Below, piece by piece: positions 37,691 to 47,460 of a stretch of 64,000 nucleotides of DNA. Origin of the DNA: Motacilla alba alba (Eukaryota; Chordata; Aves; Passeriformes; Motacillidae); the NCBI RefSeq assembly GCF_015832195.1, contig NC_052019.1:46565016-46629015 (forward strand), given 5' to 3'. The notes under the pieces were generated by a model, which was not told the DNA's origin, did no database searches, and worked only from the letters and a program-made list of their open reading frames with translations. Made by a program: the position numbers and the translations under genes. Within the stretch, counting starts at the first letter, position 1. The number at the start of each line of letters is the position of its first letter.

Positions 37691-39860
37691 GCCGCTTTGC
37701 TGCCAAAAAAAGAAAATTATTTAATTTCTCAGGACAAAAGGGAGCTGAAAATTGGGATGAGAAGAAAGACAGAAAAGAAATAATGCAAATCAAAGCACAT
37801 TCAGACATTTCACAATTGTATAGTGAGAAAGCATGAAGAGCCTTCACAAACAAGCAGTCACAGACATGTTCCAGCTTCAAAATCAAGGATGACACAAAAA
37901 TTGCATTTAAGGAAAAAACATTTATCAAATGAGAAGCTAAATTCCATGAGGGAAGATCCCTAAGCTTCCTTCAGAAAATATATGCAAACTCCTAAGATGC
38001 TTCCAATTTTTTTTATTAACCCTCTTATCTTCCCATTCCTTGCATAGACTTATTAAAGAAAACACAACCTAGTACATTGGTTTGTAAACTCTAGGGTTTA
38101 TAACACTCCTGACACTCATGATCAATGGTGTTGTGTGTTGGAAAACTACATTTTTGCCTCTAAAACACATTTAAAGTTATGAATAATTTGCAGTCATTCT
38201 TGCCCCTTATCTCCCTGATCTTTTAGTTGCTGACGACCACTGTATACTCTGGCAACCACTTGGAAAAGCCATACAGGTGTTTCTTGCAAAGCCCTGCTTG
38301 AATTTTCTTGAATTCAGTGGACAGGATATGGCCTCAGGTCATACTAACTGGGCTTGCATTCATAATAACAACAACGAACCTGAGTGCCTTCCCTGAAGGC
38401 TGCAGCCTCAGTTGCACTGTGCAGTCAGTGCTAGAAGCACATCTGGTCACAAACAACTTAAAATTGCACATGAGCAATGCTTTGCTATTCATACATCCTG
38501 CCAGCATGGGCAAACCCTAAAACCTTTGGGTAGTTGCTTCTGTCTGGTGGTCTGATGCTTGCTCACTTGTGGCTGCTGGATCTGCTGCCAGTGAGCTCAA
38601 AGAGACTTCATAGGAACAGGAATAACAAGATAAAGCCTGGAAAGCTCTGCCTGAATTTCTTCTTGCTGCTGTGCTAACAGTGAGCCCAGTCACGGCAGCA
38701 GAAACTGCCCTAGAAGACCAAGTACATTTGAAGGGCCCTCACAGGCATGACTCCCGTGAATATTAAAATGCTGAGGAAAATTTTCTCCATAGGCCACCCT
38801 AAAACATTTATTTATTAAAGCTGCTTTCGGAAACTAGAGAACACAAGTCCCATTACAGACCTACTACAGAACTACTTCCACATCAAAGCAGCCTGACTCT
38901 TCCACCAGATTTGTAAAGTCTCAAGTCTTAACCCTCCTGAAAACCAAAGCACCACAAATATTTACTTCTCTGTCCAACATACACCTTGGTTCCTGCTTGT
39001 GTTACAGGCAACACCACTTCAGCTGTGCAACAGACACCACTTCCTTTTTGCTCCCTCCCCATGCTCTCCCTTTGGTTCCTCTGGCTCCAAATTCAAGCAC
39101 AGCCAGCCATTGCGCTTGCTGAAAGCAGACTGCACATAAAACTTCTCTTTTGTTCAGTCCAACCTGTTTCTCCTGAGTGGAGTAGGAAGAGCCAATAGAC
39201 TGGGACCTGAGCAGCACTACTGTTAGTCACTGCTGGTCACCTTGCTTCTGATGTTAACTGTCTTGTACAGAAGACATGTAAGCAGTAAAAGCATTTTGGT
39301 TTGCTGCTATTCAAGTCCCCTACCAAATATAGACAGTGCTGTTTCATACTAATTGTCATTATCCTACATCCCTCCTCAGCAGATGGTGAACATCAGTTCA
39401 CTTGGATTAAAATTTGAACTGTCCCATAATTCAAAACGTGCTTCAAAATGTTCAAGTCCAGCTTCCTACTCTTCTGCTATCAAAAGAAAGGGAGATAGAC
39501 TTGGGCTTCTCTTCTAATTGCCCTTTCTCTTGGTTTTACATGGACTCTTTCATTTCTTGAGTATTTATCTGGGACCATTCTGGACATACTTAATGCAAAT
39601 TTTCCCTCCAGCCATTTTTTGCTTCCTCACTTAAAAACAGTGTCCTCTGCTGATTCAAATCCTCCTGAAGAACCATGTGTAGAGCTGCTTCATTTCACTC
39701 TAAATTCCGAGGAGACATAACACACCTGTATATTCCTGTATTTCTTGCAGTCTAAGGTAAGGTTTTAACCAAATATGCTTAAAAGTGCATACTTCCAAAT
39801 GGTGGCTATGAGGGATTTAATTTGAACCAATTTGGGAAGTGGAATCCCACTATTTGATTA
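37690..39860. other. Noncoding stretch, nothing recognisable
   Basis: AT-rich sequence resumes. No exon, RNA gene or repeat family is recognised. Confidence 0.6.
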
Positions 39861-39862
39861 TT

Positions 39863-39932
39863 TATCACAAGCTGGGAGCTGTACTCAATGATCCTTATGG
39901 GTGCCCTCCAACTTGAGATATTCCGTTATGAA
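39863..39932 (+). mobile_element. CR1 LINE, 3'-tail fragment
   Basis: GCTGGGAGCTGTACTCAATG, ATCCTTATGGGTGCCCTCC and AACTTGAGATATTCCGTTATG follow the 3' end of CR1 subfamilies whose tail reads TGATCCTTATGGGTCCCTTCCAACTTGAGATATTCTATG. Only about 70 bases remain. It is a different CR1 subfamily or age class from the copies at 18.4, 31.2 and 36.0 kb. Confidence 0.82.
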
Positions 39933-40264
39933 TTTATAAGGAAAAAAAGACTGTCAAAAGGAAGAAGGGAACGTTCTGGGAGTTCTGCAATTATTTTTGT
40001 TGCCAAGAAACCCTTTTAGTATCCACATGCTCAGATTTTCTGTCCCATCGAGTCCACAATTCTCAGACAGTTCTCCTTGCAATGCCCTAAAGGAGAGAAG
40101 TGTCAAACCCCAGCAATGTAAAGCATGTAAATGCCTGAATAAAAATACTATAAGGATGAGAAAGCTATATTGGATTAATTTTAGTCTAATTTGCCATGTA
40201 GAGAGGTGCAAGGAGGAAAGAAAAACAGCTTTATCTGAAGTACTTATATGATCCCCATTACTGG

Positions 40265-40400
40265 AGCATCTTAATTCTTTACAATCTCTAATGTATTTAT
40301 GCTAAAAGCACACTTGTGAGGGAGGGAAATATTATCTTCTACATTTTACAGATGAGGAACAGGGATTTAGATGCTTAAAAAGTATTTTTGAGTAAAACTC
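40265..40400 (+). mobile_element. MIR-like SINE remnant
   Basis: TGTGAGGGAGGGAAATATTATC, then TTCTACATTTTACAGATGAGG and AACAGGGATTTAGATG, correspond to the MIR 3' landmarks TGTGAGGTAGGTATTATTATC and CCCATTTTACAGATGAGGAAAC. The match is short but ordered. Ends are approximate. Confidence 0.62.
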
Positions 40401-42235
40401 TCACTGATTTCAACTGAAGCTGGGTCTGTAAGTTCTCCTGAGAAATCAGCCCAAAGCAGGTACAACATGCACAAGTAACCAAATAACAATTTAAAAAACC
40501 CGACACTTTCTGAGCTCAGCTGCCCAGAGGCACACAAACCATGGAGTACAAATCCCTCAGTGCACTACTACCTACCCAGTTCTGTTCTCCCTGTTCCAGC
40601 AGCTCTTGCTCCTGGTGCCGAGTTTGTCTTCTTCCTTACCACTGCTGAAAAACATCCTGCTTCCTCCAGACCACGCTGTCCATTCATCAAGATCATTTAG
40701 ACTCCAAAGCTCATCTCTGAAGTGTTCACTCTTCTTTTCTGGGTTGCTGTCACTACAGTAAGGACTCTCTGTACTCCATTGGGTAACTGCCCACCATTAG
40801 CAATGAAAGCCATCAAGCAGAACAAGACTCATCTCAAATCTCAGCTGTGCTTTACTTATTCCTCTATCTGACAGGGAAGTGATCATCATTATCTGAGCAG
40901 TTTTGCCCCCATTTGTTCATCTTAAGGCAATGGCTATTATGCCCTTGAGAATGTCAAACACCTTAGTAAAGACAAAGTAAGGTTAAATGGTGGTTCCTCT
41001 TATGAGGTGTATTTTCTGTACCTAAGAGGAAATCAGATCAGTTTGGCATGACTTTGAGAGAGAACGTGAGTAAACCTACACCATACACCCATTTATAGAC
41101 CAGAAGAAAAAAATCTAGGAAGTCTACAGTAATAAGAATGGGAGTCAAGGCCTGCTGAACCTAGATGGTTACCATCTCCTCCTAGATACATTAAAAAATA
41201 AGTTTCTGAAGAATATTCATGTTACTGCTTTCTGCCATAACTGGTTGAGAAATGCTCAGATATACATGATTTCTCTTGGAATTTGGCCCCAAACAAATTA
41301 TTTATTTTTCTCAACCCAACTAATACCTTTTGGAACTGCTAAGTGAGGCTTTGATATTCTCCATTCACTGTTTATAACGACTTCATAAAAAGGTCCTGTG
41401 AAACTACTTTTATTTTAATAATTGTTATCAAATTAAATTGTTATTTGGGAGCAAAGTCACTCAAGTATAAGTGTACCAGTGTCACTAAAATTACTCTCAA
41501 GAGAAATTGATAACATGCCAACTAATTACTCTGTCTTCCTTCAGTATGTGCCATTGTGTTCAGTCTTTGACATGCTGAATTCACATCGTGCAGATGTGCT
41601 TTTGGAAATGAAATCTTTCCCTTTTCAGTTCATTAGATTGAGGCAAAGTGTTTTCTGCTTTGGTCTTAGACTTCTGCTTCCCTCCAGTGTTTCTGATGGT
41701 TCTCACACAGATTGCAGTGGCAAAATTGTCAGCAGTTCATAAGGGGGCCAAATTCTTTCAGATGTTGTGTACAAGTTTTAGGGCTGTTTTCAGATTTACT
41801 TCCTTTCTTGTTTCCTTGCAGATAGCCCTTTGATCCACAGAGTAGATTTGGACATCAGATATACAATCAGCATGTGGGACAATTTTCCTACAAACTGGCC
41901 ACATTCACAGTCATGACTAGTCTGTTGGATCTCCAGAGATCAAAATGAAATGTATCCAAAGTCTGCATTGTTTTTCTACACCCTAGACTGTAACAGCAAA
42001 GTAGTCCTGGAGCCAAACTTCCTTAAAATTGACAGGACACCAGACTTGAGTCATCTGGGCACCAGACTGGATCCAACTCCAGTAGCTGGAGATGAAGACG
42101 AATCTTTTTCAATTCTCACAGGAGGGATTAAAAGGTGCTGATCAAAGTCTAAGCACTACTGCCTTTGTCTGGACTATGATTATTTCAGTTAAGCTGCCAC
42201 TCACTGGCACCTCAATACAACTTCTTTTTTTTCTT
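40400..42235. other. Noncoding stretch, nothing recognisable
   Basis: No exon, RNA gene or repeat family is recognised. The 87-codon frame at 41479-41742 has no motif. Confidence 0.6.
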
Positions 42236-42375
42236 TTTTGATTCTCTCCAAATACGAAACACAAATAAGCAGAACTTGTACAAGGCTACAGGGGTTTTTT
42301 TGTTTATGCTGTGTTTCAATTTGTTTAAGAGTAATAATCAAGATAGTGGAGACTTACAGTCTATGTTTCTTACAG

Positions 42376-42438
42376 TCAATGGGGGTCTTCTGTTTTTGCT
42401 CCAGTGCACTTTATTTTGTCCATGCCCTCTCATGGCAG
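42376..42438 (+). other. Exon-like segment with good splice-site framing
   Basis: A pyrimidine-rich tract ending TTTCTTACAG (to 42375) looks like a 3' splice site, and CAG|GTAGGAGG (GT at 42439-42440) looks like a 5' splice site. The 63 bases between are exactly 21 codons and are open in the plus frame 42238-42681, reading a hydrophobic-to-neutral peptide (MGVFCFCSSALYFVHALSWQ). The peptide is not recognised. Splice-like pairs of this quality occur by chance, so this is a weak candidate exon, coding or noncoding. Confidence 0.2.
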
Positions 42439-43058
42439 GTAGGAGGGAGCAGGAGGTGCTCTCCTCTTAGGCCAGTGAGGGGGCTTGGCTCGCTCACAGA
42501 GAAACCACCACGGTCTAGGCTGGGACACATCCATCTGCAAACCCTCACTGTCCTCCTCGCTGGAGGCAGCAGTGGCAGGGAGAAGGTCTATTGGGTGGGA
42601 AGGGAGGGGAAACCCTTTAACCACCCAAACAAGCAGCAGCAAGGCTACAGGAATGGCATACCACACCTTTGCTGGCTATAGCTATTATTCATTAGTGATT
42701 TGAACAGATAGATGACAAACACCATGAGGTATGGAACACAGACCATAACAGCAAACTGCAGGCTGAAGTACACATTCCTGTAGGAGACAGGACTCCCACA
42801 GGACCACAAAGTCAGGCCAAAGGAAGGACAGACTGTTCTAGAAGAGTTCTTTGTACCAGATGTAAAATGGAGAAGCAGATGTAGCTGAGCTTTGGTTGTG
42901 AAGGCTTGAGCTTTCCAAGATCTTCTGTACCCTCATAGCTATTGCCAGTGCTCCAAGTTATTGTGCATCAAAAAGAAAAGCAGGTGCAACAATTCGACAG
43001 CCAGGGCCACAACTAGAATGAAGCCCCAAAGAGGGAAGAGCTGGACCAGCACCTGCAT
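42430..43058 (-). pseudogene. Possible decayed membrane-protein frame, family unknown
   Basis: Starting at an ATG at 43058, one minus-strand frame runs 138 codons to a stop at 42645, interrupted only by a TAG-CTA-TGA cluster at 42941-42933. The first 39 codons encode a strongly hydrophobic segment (LFPLWGFILVVALAV, then LLHLLFFL). The later part encodes a second one (FAVMVCVPYLMVFVIYLF) after a region with cysteines and NSS. A different frame then opens at 42666 (78 codons) with a third hydrophobic segment (IPVALLLLVWVV) and a proline- and arginine-rich tail. Three spaced hydrophobic helices on one strand suggest a broken multi-pass protein, but I do not recognise the family. T-rich DNA can mimic hydrophobic helices by chance, which is the main alternative. 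Confidence 0.2.
42593..42609 (+). promoter_or_regulatory. Canonical short-loop G-quadruplex motif
   Basis: GGGTGGGAAGGGAGGGG has four G-runs of at least three with loops of 1, 2 and 1 bases, the class that folds into very stable parallel quadruplexes. The minus strand is the matching C-rich i-motif sequence. It lies in a locally GC-rich patch (42420-42620). Confidence 0.75.
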
Positions 43059-43059
43059 G

Positions 43060-44595
43060 AAGAGTGCCCTTGAAAGTGAAAAAAATCAATCCTCCTCATT
43101 TTTAAACTAGTTTCTCTTAGGTTTTTTAACCATATTACTAGCTTGAGAGATTTCTTCAATTCCTAGGTTAAGAGGTTAGTAAGACTTGCTCCAGCTTTCT
43201 TTTTTTTTTTTTTTTTATAATACAGGAGTGTGACATGAGAAACTGAGCACAAATCTTCTATAATTAAGACAGGGAACCTCCTGAAACTAGTCAAGTTTCA
43301 AAAGCAAATATATATTTAAGCACAATCACAGTATTCCAGGAAAATTTTAAAAGCTTTAATCATGAGGAGAGGGTAAAGGCACTTTTATTTCAGGCACAGT
43401 TCAAGCATCATCCATCTTCCTTCCCTTCCAAAAAGGCAAACGTTCTCAAGTTACAAGTTTTGAAAGATTTTTCCAAGCCTCCATTTTCCTTGGAGCTTAA
43501 TGCTGTCTTTAATCAAGGCTTCCTTGGGGAGCTCTACAGCCTATTCTACAGTCTTTGTAATCAGCATTATTTCTAGCTATTCACTTTTCCAGCTTCAGCA
43601 GTAGAAATCAAGAATCATTTTCAAATTTATGATTGTATCAAAAATATAATTTAATTTAAAATTATTTAATTTTTCACGTTAATTCAGCTAAATTTTCCTA
43701 GCAAATACTGTAACCAAATTTCAGCTACTAAGACTCTTTCTAGAAGGAATGTTCTTCCTTTGCTGTAGAGAATTCTGGACAGTATTTTTTTTAGAAGTAA
43801 AAAAAAAAAATCTCCTGAACAAGTTCCTGGTTTAAATTTAAAGACAGCTCTCTGGAAAGTAGCAGTCAAAAGACTCAAGATTCTGAATATATCTAACAAC
43901 ACCTATAAATCCTACACATATTTGTTTAAGAGTACATAAAATATAATTGATATAAGCCCCAGAAAAAAAAAAAAGAAATAAATAGATACTTTAGGGGCCT
44001 GGTGGGAGATATAGGAAACTCATACTAAGTTAAGAAACAAGAAGAGTTTCTACAATAAAGAGTTAGAGAAGTGGTATCATGACAAATACAGTAGCATAAA
44101 AATAAACTACAAGCAATGCTGACTACAAAGAATGAATGACAAGAGTGTTTGGAGCCATCTACAGAGAGGGTGAGAGGTGAGCCCCCACACTGCAGCTCTG
44201 TGCCTGCCCTGAGTAGGTTGTCCTGTCGCAGGGTTACATCTCAGAGGAACTGGACTGAAACACCCTCCTGCCTTCTACCTGTTGTCCCATCCTGCCTGAG
44301 CTGCAGCAACAGCTCTCAGAGGTATACAAGCCTCCATTAACCCTTTCCAGACTACTGATGGGCTTCTGAAGAAACCTATTCTGAGCAGAGAAAATTGTAT
44401 TTGTTTCCTGGACTCACTGCTAAGCACTGTTAGCAAATTTGGTAATGTTTCAAGGATATTAAAACAATAACCAATGGGGACATGATAGACAGTGCTTCCT
44501 TCTTCAGGAATCAGCTGCTGGTGGCATTGATTCACTTGCTAATGTGGAAAAGACAATGCAGAGGCTTTAAAAAATATTTTTGAGCAAAAAAGTGC
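43060..44595. other. Noncoding stretch with T and A tracts
   Basis: No gene or repeat family is seen. A T-tract lies at about 43199-43217 and A-tracts at about 43799-43810 and 43962-43974. Confidence 0.6.
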
Positions 44596-44598
44596 AAA

Positions 44599-44603
44599 GC
44601 ACA
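44599..44603. repeat. Target-site duplication, left copy
   Basis: GCACA lies directly left of the LTR and is repeated at 45187-45191 directly right of it. It is the footprint of retroviral integrase and fixes the LTR boundaries. Confidence 0.82.
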
Positions 44604-45186
44604 TGTCGTGGTTTAACCTCAGGCAACAGCTAAGCCCCACAAAGCCACTTGCTCACTCCTTCACCAGCAGGATGGGGAAGAGAATCAAAAAGTTAAAAAG
44701 GTCAAAAACTCATGAGCTGAGAAAAAGAGATTTTATTAGGGAAAGTAAAAGCAGTGCACACAAGCAAGGCTAAACAATGAATGAATTCAGTGCTTCCCAT
44801 GTGGCAGGTGTTCAGCCTTCCCCAGGTAGCAGGGCCCCATCACACGTAACAGCAACTTGGAAAGACAAATGCCATCACTCCAAATGTCACTCCATCCTTC
44901 TTCTTCCCTCTACTTTATATTCTAAGCATGATGTCATATGGTCAAGAATATCCCTTTGGTCAGTGTGGGTCACCTGCCCTGCCTGTGTCTCCTCTCAATT
45001 TCCAATGCACCCCCAACTTCCTCACAAACACAGCAGTATGAAAATATCTCAGCTCTGTGTAAGCCTTGCTCAGCAGTAACAAAAACATCTCTGTATTATC
45101 AACCCTGTGTTCAGCACAAATCCAAAACTTAGCCCCATCTTCCCACTGTGCAGAAAGTTAATTCTAGCCCAGTCAAAACCAGCACA
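44604..45186 (-). mobile_element. Solo LTR of an avian endogenous retrovirus (ERVL-like)
   Basis: The element has the TG...CA ends of an LTR: on the minus strand it starts TGTGCTGGTTTTGACTGGG (from 45186) and ends GGTTAAACCACGACA (44604). This start and end, and the internal segments CCAAAGGGATATTC and CATATGACATCATGC, match a solo-LTR family I know from many bird genomes. Minus orientation is supported by a TATA-like AATATAAAGT about 270 bases from its 5' end and a CCTAATAAAATC polyadenylation signal about 110 bases from its 3' end. The exact 5-bp duplication GCACA flanks it on both sides, which suits the ERVL class. No gag, pol or env sequence is present, so it is a solo LTR left by recombination. 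The family name (TguERVL2-like) is from memory. Confidence 0.9.
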
Positions 45187-45191
45187 GCACA
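45187..45191. repeat. Target-site duplication, right copy
   Basis: GCACA pairs with the left copy at 44599-44603. Confidence 0.82.
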
Positions 45192-47030
45192 GAAGGTATT
45201 TACAGAAATTACAGTCTGGGGTAAATTTAGAGGAAAATCAGTGTTCAATCCCCACCAATGGCAGCTGTATGTGGTCAAGCTGATAGATATATTACCAAAC
45301 TGGGAAGACCCTGTTTCCTAGAAAGAGTAAAGTATAGCATCTTCCTCCTGTTCAGACAGCAAGAAAAGACCTCAGCTCTCCTGTCTGGATGGATCCATGC
45401 ACTGTTACATTTTTGTCTTTTTAGCAAGAATACATTACTGAAGTATGAAGGAACATACCAAAACAGTTGACAGATAGCAAAAGGCATGGAAGAACAAGTC
45501 ACATGAAGATGTTTAGAGGAACAACATCTTCAACATCAAACAATGTTTGCTATTCCAAATGTTTCTTGTATCAAAACATAAGGAGATTTCAGAAGAAGAT
45601 CTGAAGGAGAGATAGGTTACAGGACAGTTTAAGGAAAGTGTTTTCTGAATTTAAGTGATGGCCAGGGACACAGAGCGAAGAAGCAAAACAAATAGGGAAG
45701 GCTACAAGCACAGTGTGGTGATAGCTGCTGTCATGAAGCTGGGCTGAGTGGGTTCATGGGGCAGATTTTCAGATGAGGCACTGCAAAAAGAGCTGACGGT
45801 CAAGGAAAGACTGGAGAGAAGCAATAGCTGAGATCACTTAAGAGAACAGGGAGAGGATGCCGAGAGTGACAAAAAAGTGACAGACATTAATGGATTGGAG
45901 GTCTCAAGAGGGCAGGGTGAGTCAAGGGGTAGAGGGTAAATATGCTTTGTTGAAGGAAGTGGAGATGTGAGAGAGAAAGCCATGCTCAAACTGAACAGAG
46001 GAGAACCAGTGTTTTGGGAAAACAGAAGCAGGGCTCTTTCAGTGAGTGGGAGTGTTGCTCTGGGCTTGTAAGTCAAGGGGTTGAAGGAAAGAGGACAAGG
46101 GGCTAGGAGGTCAAGCAGGATGTCAGCCAAGAAGGCAAAAGCAGCTTCAGCTGAGATTGTAAAGGATAGCAGTAATCACAACAATTAGAGGTGGGATGGG
46201 AGAGCAGCCATGATTCAGAGGCCTGCTCACTAGTACCTCCCTGCCATGGAAGAGGCTGGCCAGGGCTCTTAGACACACTCTGCAGGAATAGTGCAGGGCC
46301 TCTACAAAATCTGGCAGTCTTTTAAATCCTGGTCTCTTCCCACACACACCCCACCAAAATGAATAGCTCCATTCATTTGGGCCAGAGTATTGATTTCAGA
46401 GTCTTCTCTAACATGGAAATTCATAGAGGCCTCTTTGCCTTTGCTAAACCATTTCCTGAGTGTTTCTCCAAGATCAGAGCATGCCTCCTCCTGACCCCAG
46501 GAAGAGGGAGAGCCCAGCCTAGAAATCTGGCAAGGCTGGTAAAAGAGCCAGTAATGAGCAGCCCCTGATCACAAAGGCCAGCACTGCAGAGTCCTCCTTC
46601 CTCTTTCTTGTCAATGCGTGAACAAGCCACAGTCGTTCCCTCTGTCCCAATGATTTTGCCACTGGTTTAGACAGACCAAGGATCTTGAAGCACAGCCTGC
46701 ATTGTTAGGGTACAAACTTTCAAATTTAAACTACTGGAGAAAAGTGCAGCAGGCTGACATCCGTTTGTGATCAAACACAGCGTGTGTCTGTGGAAGGAGC
46801 CGATACAACTGCTGCGAGATCATTATCAGGGCACCGCGAGCAGAGCGGTGACGGTTTGACAGCTACCACACCAGGACCTCTGCCTGCCACCTCTACTGCT
46901 TGCGTGCTCTCACAACTCTTCCTTTTTCTCAGCCTACAGTTTTTTTTTTTGGTCTTTACTTATAAGTGCTTTTTTAACACTTTAGGACTGTGCTTTTGCT
47001 CTTATTGAAGGCACATCTAGTATGACACTG
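45192..47030. other. Noncoding stretch with a purine-rich plus strand
   Basis: From about 45480 to 46120 the plus strand is markedly rich in G and A (AGAGAACAGGGAGAGGATG and similar), giving stop-poor frames on the minus strand (98 codons, 45834-46130) that read serine, proline and leucine. No family is recognised. A T-tract is present at about 46939-46950. Confidence 0.55.
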
Positions 47031-47460
47031 TCTGGCAGGGAGGACGTACAATAACATAACATAATTGACAGCCATTCTCCTGAGAGGCTAACTACTTCTT
47101 ATAGCCTGCATGCAAAAGAAACCACGTTGAATGCGCAGCGTTTTTAACTTAAGACAACAGAGAATTAGAAGCTCTGAAATAGAGGCTTCATACTACAGCC
47201 AGCTGTTGACAGCTGTGCCTTTGAATAGAATTTCTAACAAAACTGGCCTCATGAAAATAAGAGGCTTATTATTATCAACCCAGAGAGCAAATAGAAAATT
47301 ATTTTGCATTCTGTCATCTTTTTACCTGCTCCTATTTGCCAGAGTAATCTTATACAATTTCCAGAGGATCTGTATAATTTCCATAAATCTTACACACTCC
47401 ACATCATCATCCAGTGATAGTTGACTGGATCCGATGGTTTACTGGATGTAACTTTCATGA
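47030..47460. promoter_or_regulatory. Candidate regulatory block with paired E-boxes
   Basis: ACATAATTGACAGCC at about 47060 is followed by CACGTTGAATGCGCAGCG with several CpGs at about 47123, and by two CAGCTG E-boxes at 47200-47205 and 47210-47215 spaced exactly 10 bases (one helical turn). A TGACAG core (MEIS/PREP type) sits at 47207-47212, overlapping the second E-box. AT-rich sequence with AATTATTTTGCAT follows at about 47297. The spacing is typical of bHLH/TALE enhancers. Conservation is not visible here. Confidence 0.35.

Noticed and set aside
42645..43058. Resemblance of one hydrophobic segment to the last helix of ORAI-type channels (VP, L, F-K-S-L pattern)
   Set aside because: The order of the other hydrophobic segments is wrong for that family and the similarity is short, so no family is assigned.
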